Of a stretch of DNA of 64,000 bases, positions 61,565 to 64,000 are shown piece after piece. Position 1 is the first letter of the stretch. Every line of letters starts with the position of its first letter. Both the position numbers and the translations under genes were made by a program. The DNA lies in assembly GCF_018437235.1 (NCBI RefSeq), contig NZ_JAAMFJ010000001.1:1-64000 (forward strand), read 5' to 3'. The notes beneath the pieces were generated by a model. The model ran no database searches and was not told the DNA's origin. It saw only the letters and a list, made by a program, of their open reading frames with translations. The stretch is from Fructobacillus papyrifericola (lineage in GTDB: Bacteria > Bacillota > Bacilli > Lactobacillales > Lactobacillaceae).

Positions 61565-62296
61565 ATGAATCGACCATTAATGGTAGCTTTTGACCTGGCC
61601 AATCAGCAGGCGGCCATGGAATTGGCCAAGGCGCTTGGCCCAGACGGCCGTGGCAAGACGGTCAAAGTCGGCATGGAACTTTACTACAAAGAGGGGGCCC
61701 GGATTTTACAAAAACTCCAGGAACAGGGCTACGCCATTTTCTTGGATCTGAAACTCTACGACATCCCGCACACGGTTGAGAAGGCCATGCTGCAGCTGGC
61801 CCGCCTGGGTGTCGACTACGTGACGGTCCACGCCATGGGTGGCCAAGAAATGCTTCAAGCAGCCAAGCGGGGCTTGGCTGCTGGCGCTGCCGAAAGTGGC
61901 CTGCCCGCACCAAAGCTCTTGGCCATTACTGAACTAACTTCGGCTTCAGAAGAAGTCGTTTCCAAGGAGCAAAACTGCCGCCTTTCCTTAGAGGAGCAGG
62001 TCCTTTCCCTGGCTCAGTTGGCCAAGGATAGCGGCTGTGATGGCGTGGTTTGCTCGGCCTTGGAAGTTGAAGATTTAAGGCGGGTTTTAGGGGATGACTT
62101 TTTCTACCTGGTACCCGGCATTCGCATGTCAGATGATCAGGTTGGCGACCAGGTTCGGGTGGCCACGCCAGCAATGGCGCACAAGGCCGGGGCTTCGGCC
62201 ATTGTGGTTGGACGCCCAATCAATCAGAGTGCCCAACCAAAAAGGGCCTACGAACGGTATTTAGCAGACTGGCAAGACAGCTTGAAAGAAAATTAA
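61565..62296 (+). CDS. pyrF: Orotidine-5'-phosphate decarboxylase
   Basis: 243 aa from the ATG at 61565 (AGGA 6 bases upstream; the ATG at 61562 is also possible). TIM-barrel enzyme converting OMP to UMP. Catalytic motif FLDLKLYDIPHTV with the Asp-x-Lys-x-x-Asp charge network; C-terminal phosphate-binding VVGRPIN. The gene starts 12 bases after the pyrD stop. Confidence 0.95.
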   Translation: MNRPLMVAFDLANQQAAMELAKALGPDGRGKTVKVGMELYYKEGARILQKLQEQGYAIFLDLKLYDIPHTVEKAMLQLARLGVDYVTVHAMGGQEMLQAAKRGLAAGAAESGLPAPKLLAITELTSASEEVVSKEQNCRLSLEEQVLSLAQLAKDSGCDGVVCSALEVEDLRRVLGDDFFYLVPGIRMSDDQVGDQVRVATPAMAHKAGASAIVVGRPINQSAQPKRAYERYLADWQDSLKEN

Positions 62297-62308
62297 GGGG
62301 GCGTTTTG

Positions 62309-62938
62309 ATGACAATTGCAAAGACGATTATCGACCAGTTGATTGAGGAAAAGATTGTTCAATTTAAGGAAGAGGGCTTCTTTACCTTCGCCTCGGGCAT
62401 TCATTCGCCCATCTACACGGACTTGCGACAGACGATTTCCTATCCAAAGACCCGGCGTTTGATTACTGAAGCACTGGCGGATTTGGTTAAGACAGCCTAT
62501 CCGAAGACCACGGTGATTGCCGGCGTGGCCACGGCTGGCATTCCCCAGGCCGCCCTGGTGGCCGAAGCACTCGACCTGCCAATGGTCTACGTCCGCTCCA
62601 AGCCAAAGGACCACGGGACAAAGAGCCAGATTGAAGGGGTCTTAAACGAAAGCGATCAGGTACTCTTGATTGACGACTTGATTTCCACCGGTGGGTCGGT
62701 TTTAAAAGCCGCCAAGGCGGTTTCGCAAGCCGGCTACCAGGTGACTGGGGTGCTGAGCATCTTCTCCTACGGCTTTCCGGATGCTAACCAGAACTTTGCG
62801 GCGGCCGGGCTGACTTTTAAGCCCATCGTGACCTATTCGACGTTGCTGGCCGAATACCGTGACAAAGTCGGCTTGTCGGATGAAAAGACGGCGTCTTATG
62901 CTTCTTGGCACGCCGATCCCTGGCATTGGAAGGGCTGA
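62309..62938 (+). CDS. pyrE: Orotate phosphoribosyltransferase
   Basis: 209 aa from the ATG at 62309, with AAGGGGG 7 bases upstream; the in-frame TTG at 62306 is less likely. It transfers phosphoribosyl from PRPP to orotate. PRPP-binding motif VLLIDDLISTGGS at about 116-128, and the KPKDHGTKSQIEG loop with the catalytic Lys. Last gene of the operon. Only a weak AGAGAAA/TTTCTCT hairpin without T-run follows, so some read-through to pyrG is possible. Confidence 0.95.
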   Translation: MTIAKTIIDQLIEEKIVQFKEEGFFTFASGIHSPIYTDLRQTISYPKTRRLITEALADLVKTAYPKTTVIAGVATAGIPQAALVAEALDLPMVYVRSKPKDHGTKSQIEGVLNESDQVLLIDDLISTGGSVLKAAKAVSQAGYQVTGVLSIFSYGFPDANQNFAAAGLTFKPIVTYSTLLAEYRDKVGLSDEKTASYASWHADPWHWKG

Positions 62939-62981
62939 GAAATTGGTCTAGAGAAATCGGCTGACTTTCTCTGGAAACTTC

Positions 62982-63010
62982 TTGACATCAATAGGGGCAA
63001 TCAGTAATAT
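62982..63010 (+). promoter_or_regulatory. pyrG promoter
   Basis: TTGACA (62982-62987), 17 bases, TAATAT (63005-63010). The initially transcribed sequence GGGCTC begins at 63017, 7 bases after the -10. Confidence 0.85.
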
Positions 63011-63016
63011 ATATTA

Positions 63017-63075
63017 GGGCTCACATTTAATGTGAATACGTTTATAGCTCCCAAGCATTTGCTTGGGAGTTTTTC
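63017..63075 (+). promoter_or_regulatory. pyrG CTP-responsive reiterative-transcription attenuator
   Basis: The transcript would start GGGCTC (63017-63022), as in B. subtilis and L. lactis pyrG. The attenuator stem CTCCCAAGC-ATTT-GCTTGGGAG (63048-63069) is followed by TTTTTCT and has a CU-rich left arm. In the known system low CTP stalls polymerase at C4, extra G residues are added at the 5' end, and poly(G) pairs with the CU-rich arm to prevent termination. Confidence 0.85.
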
Positions 63076-63115
63076 TATTTTATATAAAGCGGTTGACCGA
63101 AACCCATCGGGATGA

Positions 63116-64000
<885 letters not shown>

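Overview
The window is a low-GC Gram-positive chromosome segment. Gene content and order (rsmG-parA-parB beside DUF951 and ychF, a comG operon followed by a YtxK-type methyltransferase and ackA, BusR with an OpuA-type betaine importer, RNA polymerase delta subunit, class 1A dihydroorotate dehydrogenase, NADH oxidase, T-box leaders) point to the order Lactobacillales, most likely the Leuconostoc/Fructobacillus/Weissella group. The family assignment is inference from gene content; no search was run. There is no insertion sequence, prophage or CRISPR array.

Layout. 1-650: 3' end of a 5S rRNA, then tRNAs Ser, Val, Trp, His and Leu, with an odd tRNA-like relic between Val and Trp. 699-9031: a secreted DUF4767-like protein, then a near-continuous gene run rsmG-parA-parB-DUF951-ychF-DUF1129-two-component system-D,D-carboxypeptidase. 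9135-14247: pgi, then the c-di-AMP-type repressor BusR divergent from opuAA-opuABC, with paired operators between them. 14315-22313: a NatAB-like ABC exporter, tRNA-Glu, a membrane-anchored EndA-type nuclease with a polyglutamine tract, a TraX-like protein, a membrane-tethered XRE regulator and an LPXTG surface protein. 22314-24827: thyA, dCMP deaminase and folD (thymidylate/folate metabolism). 24927-30836: comGA-GG, a YtxK-like methyltransferase and ackA.

30916-43669: an unusual MltG-like/GH73 fusion, a CcpA-box sugar transporter, greA, a YfhO protein, a class B penicillin-binding protein, a cysteine-free Fur-family regulator divergent from two VIT/CCC1 metal transporters, NADH oxidase, a BrkB-like protein and DUF1054. 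43713-51039: a CPA1 antiporter, pepN, an HD phosphohydrolase sharing a symmetric -10 element with a DUF1934 gene, and rpoE. 51121-53837: tRNA-Lys, a T-box-controlled amino-acid permease and a DUF975 protein. 53914-64000: the complete UMP pathway (pyrB-pyrC-carA-carB-pyrD-pyrF-pyrE) followed by pyrG, which runs off the window.

The pyrimidine block is the best-integrated part. UMP synthesis sits next to CTP synthase, and each has its own attenuator. The pyrG leader has the GGGCTC start and CU-rich terminator stem of CTP-sensing reiterative transcription. The pyrB leader has a terminator, a competing antiterminator pairing, a U-tract and a 41-codon ORF, but no recognisable PyrR-binding loop and no pyrR gene. 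The most notable protein is the MltG/GH73 fusion at 30916-32127.
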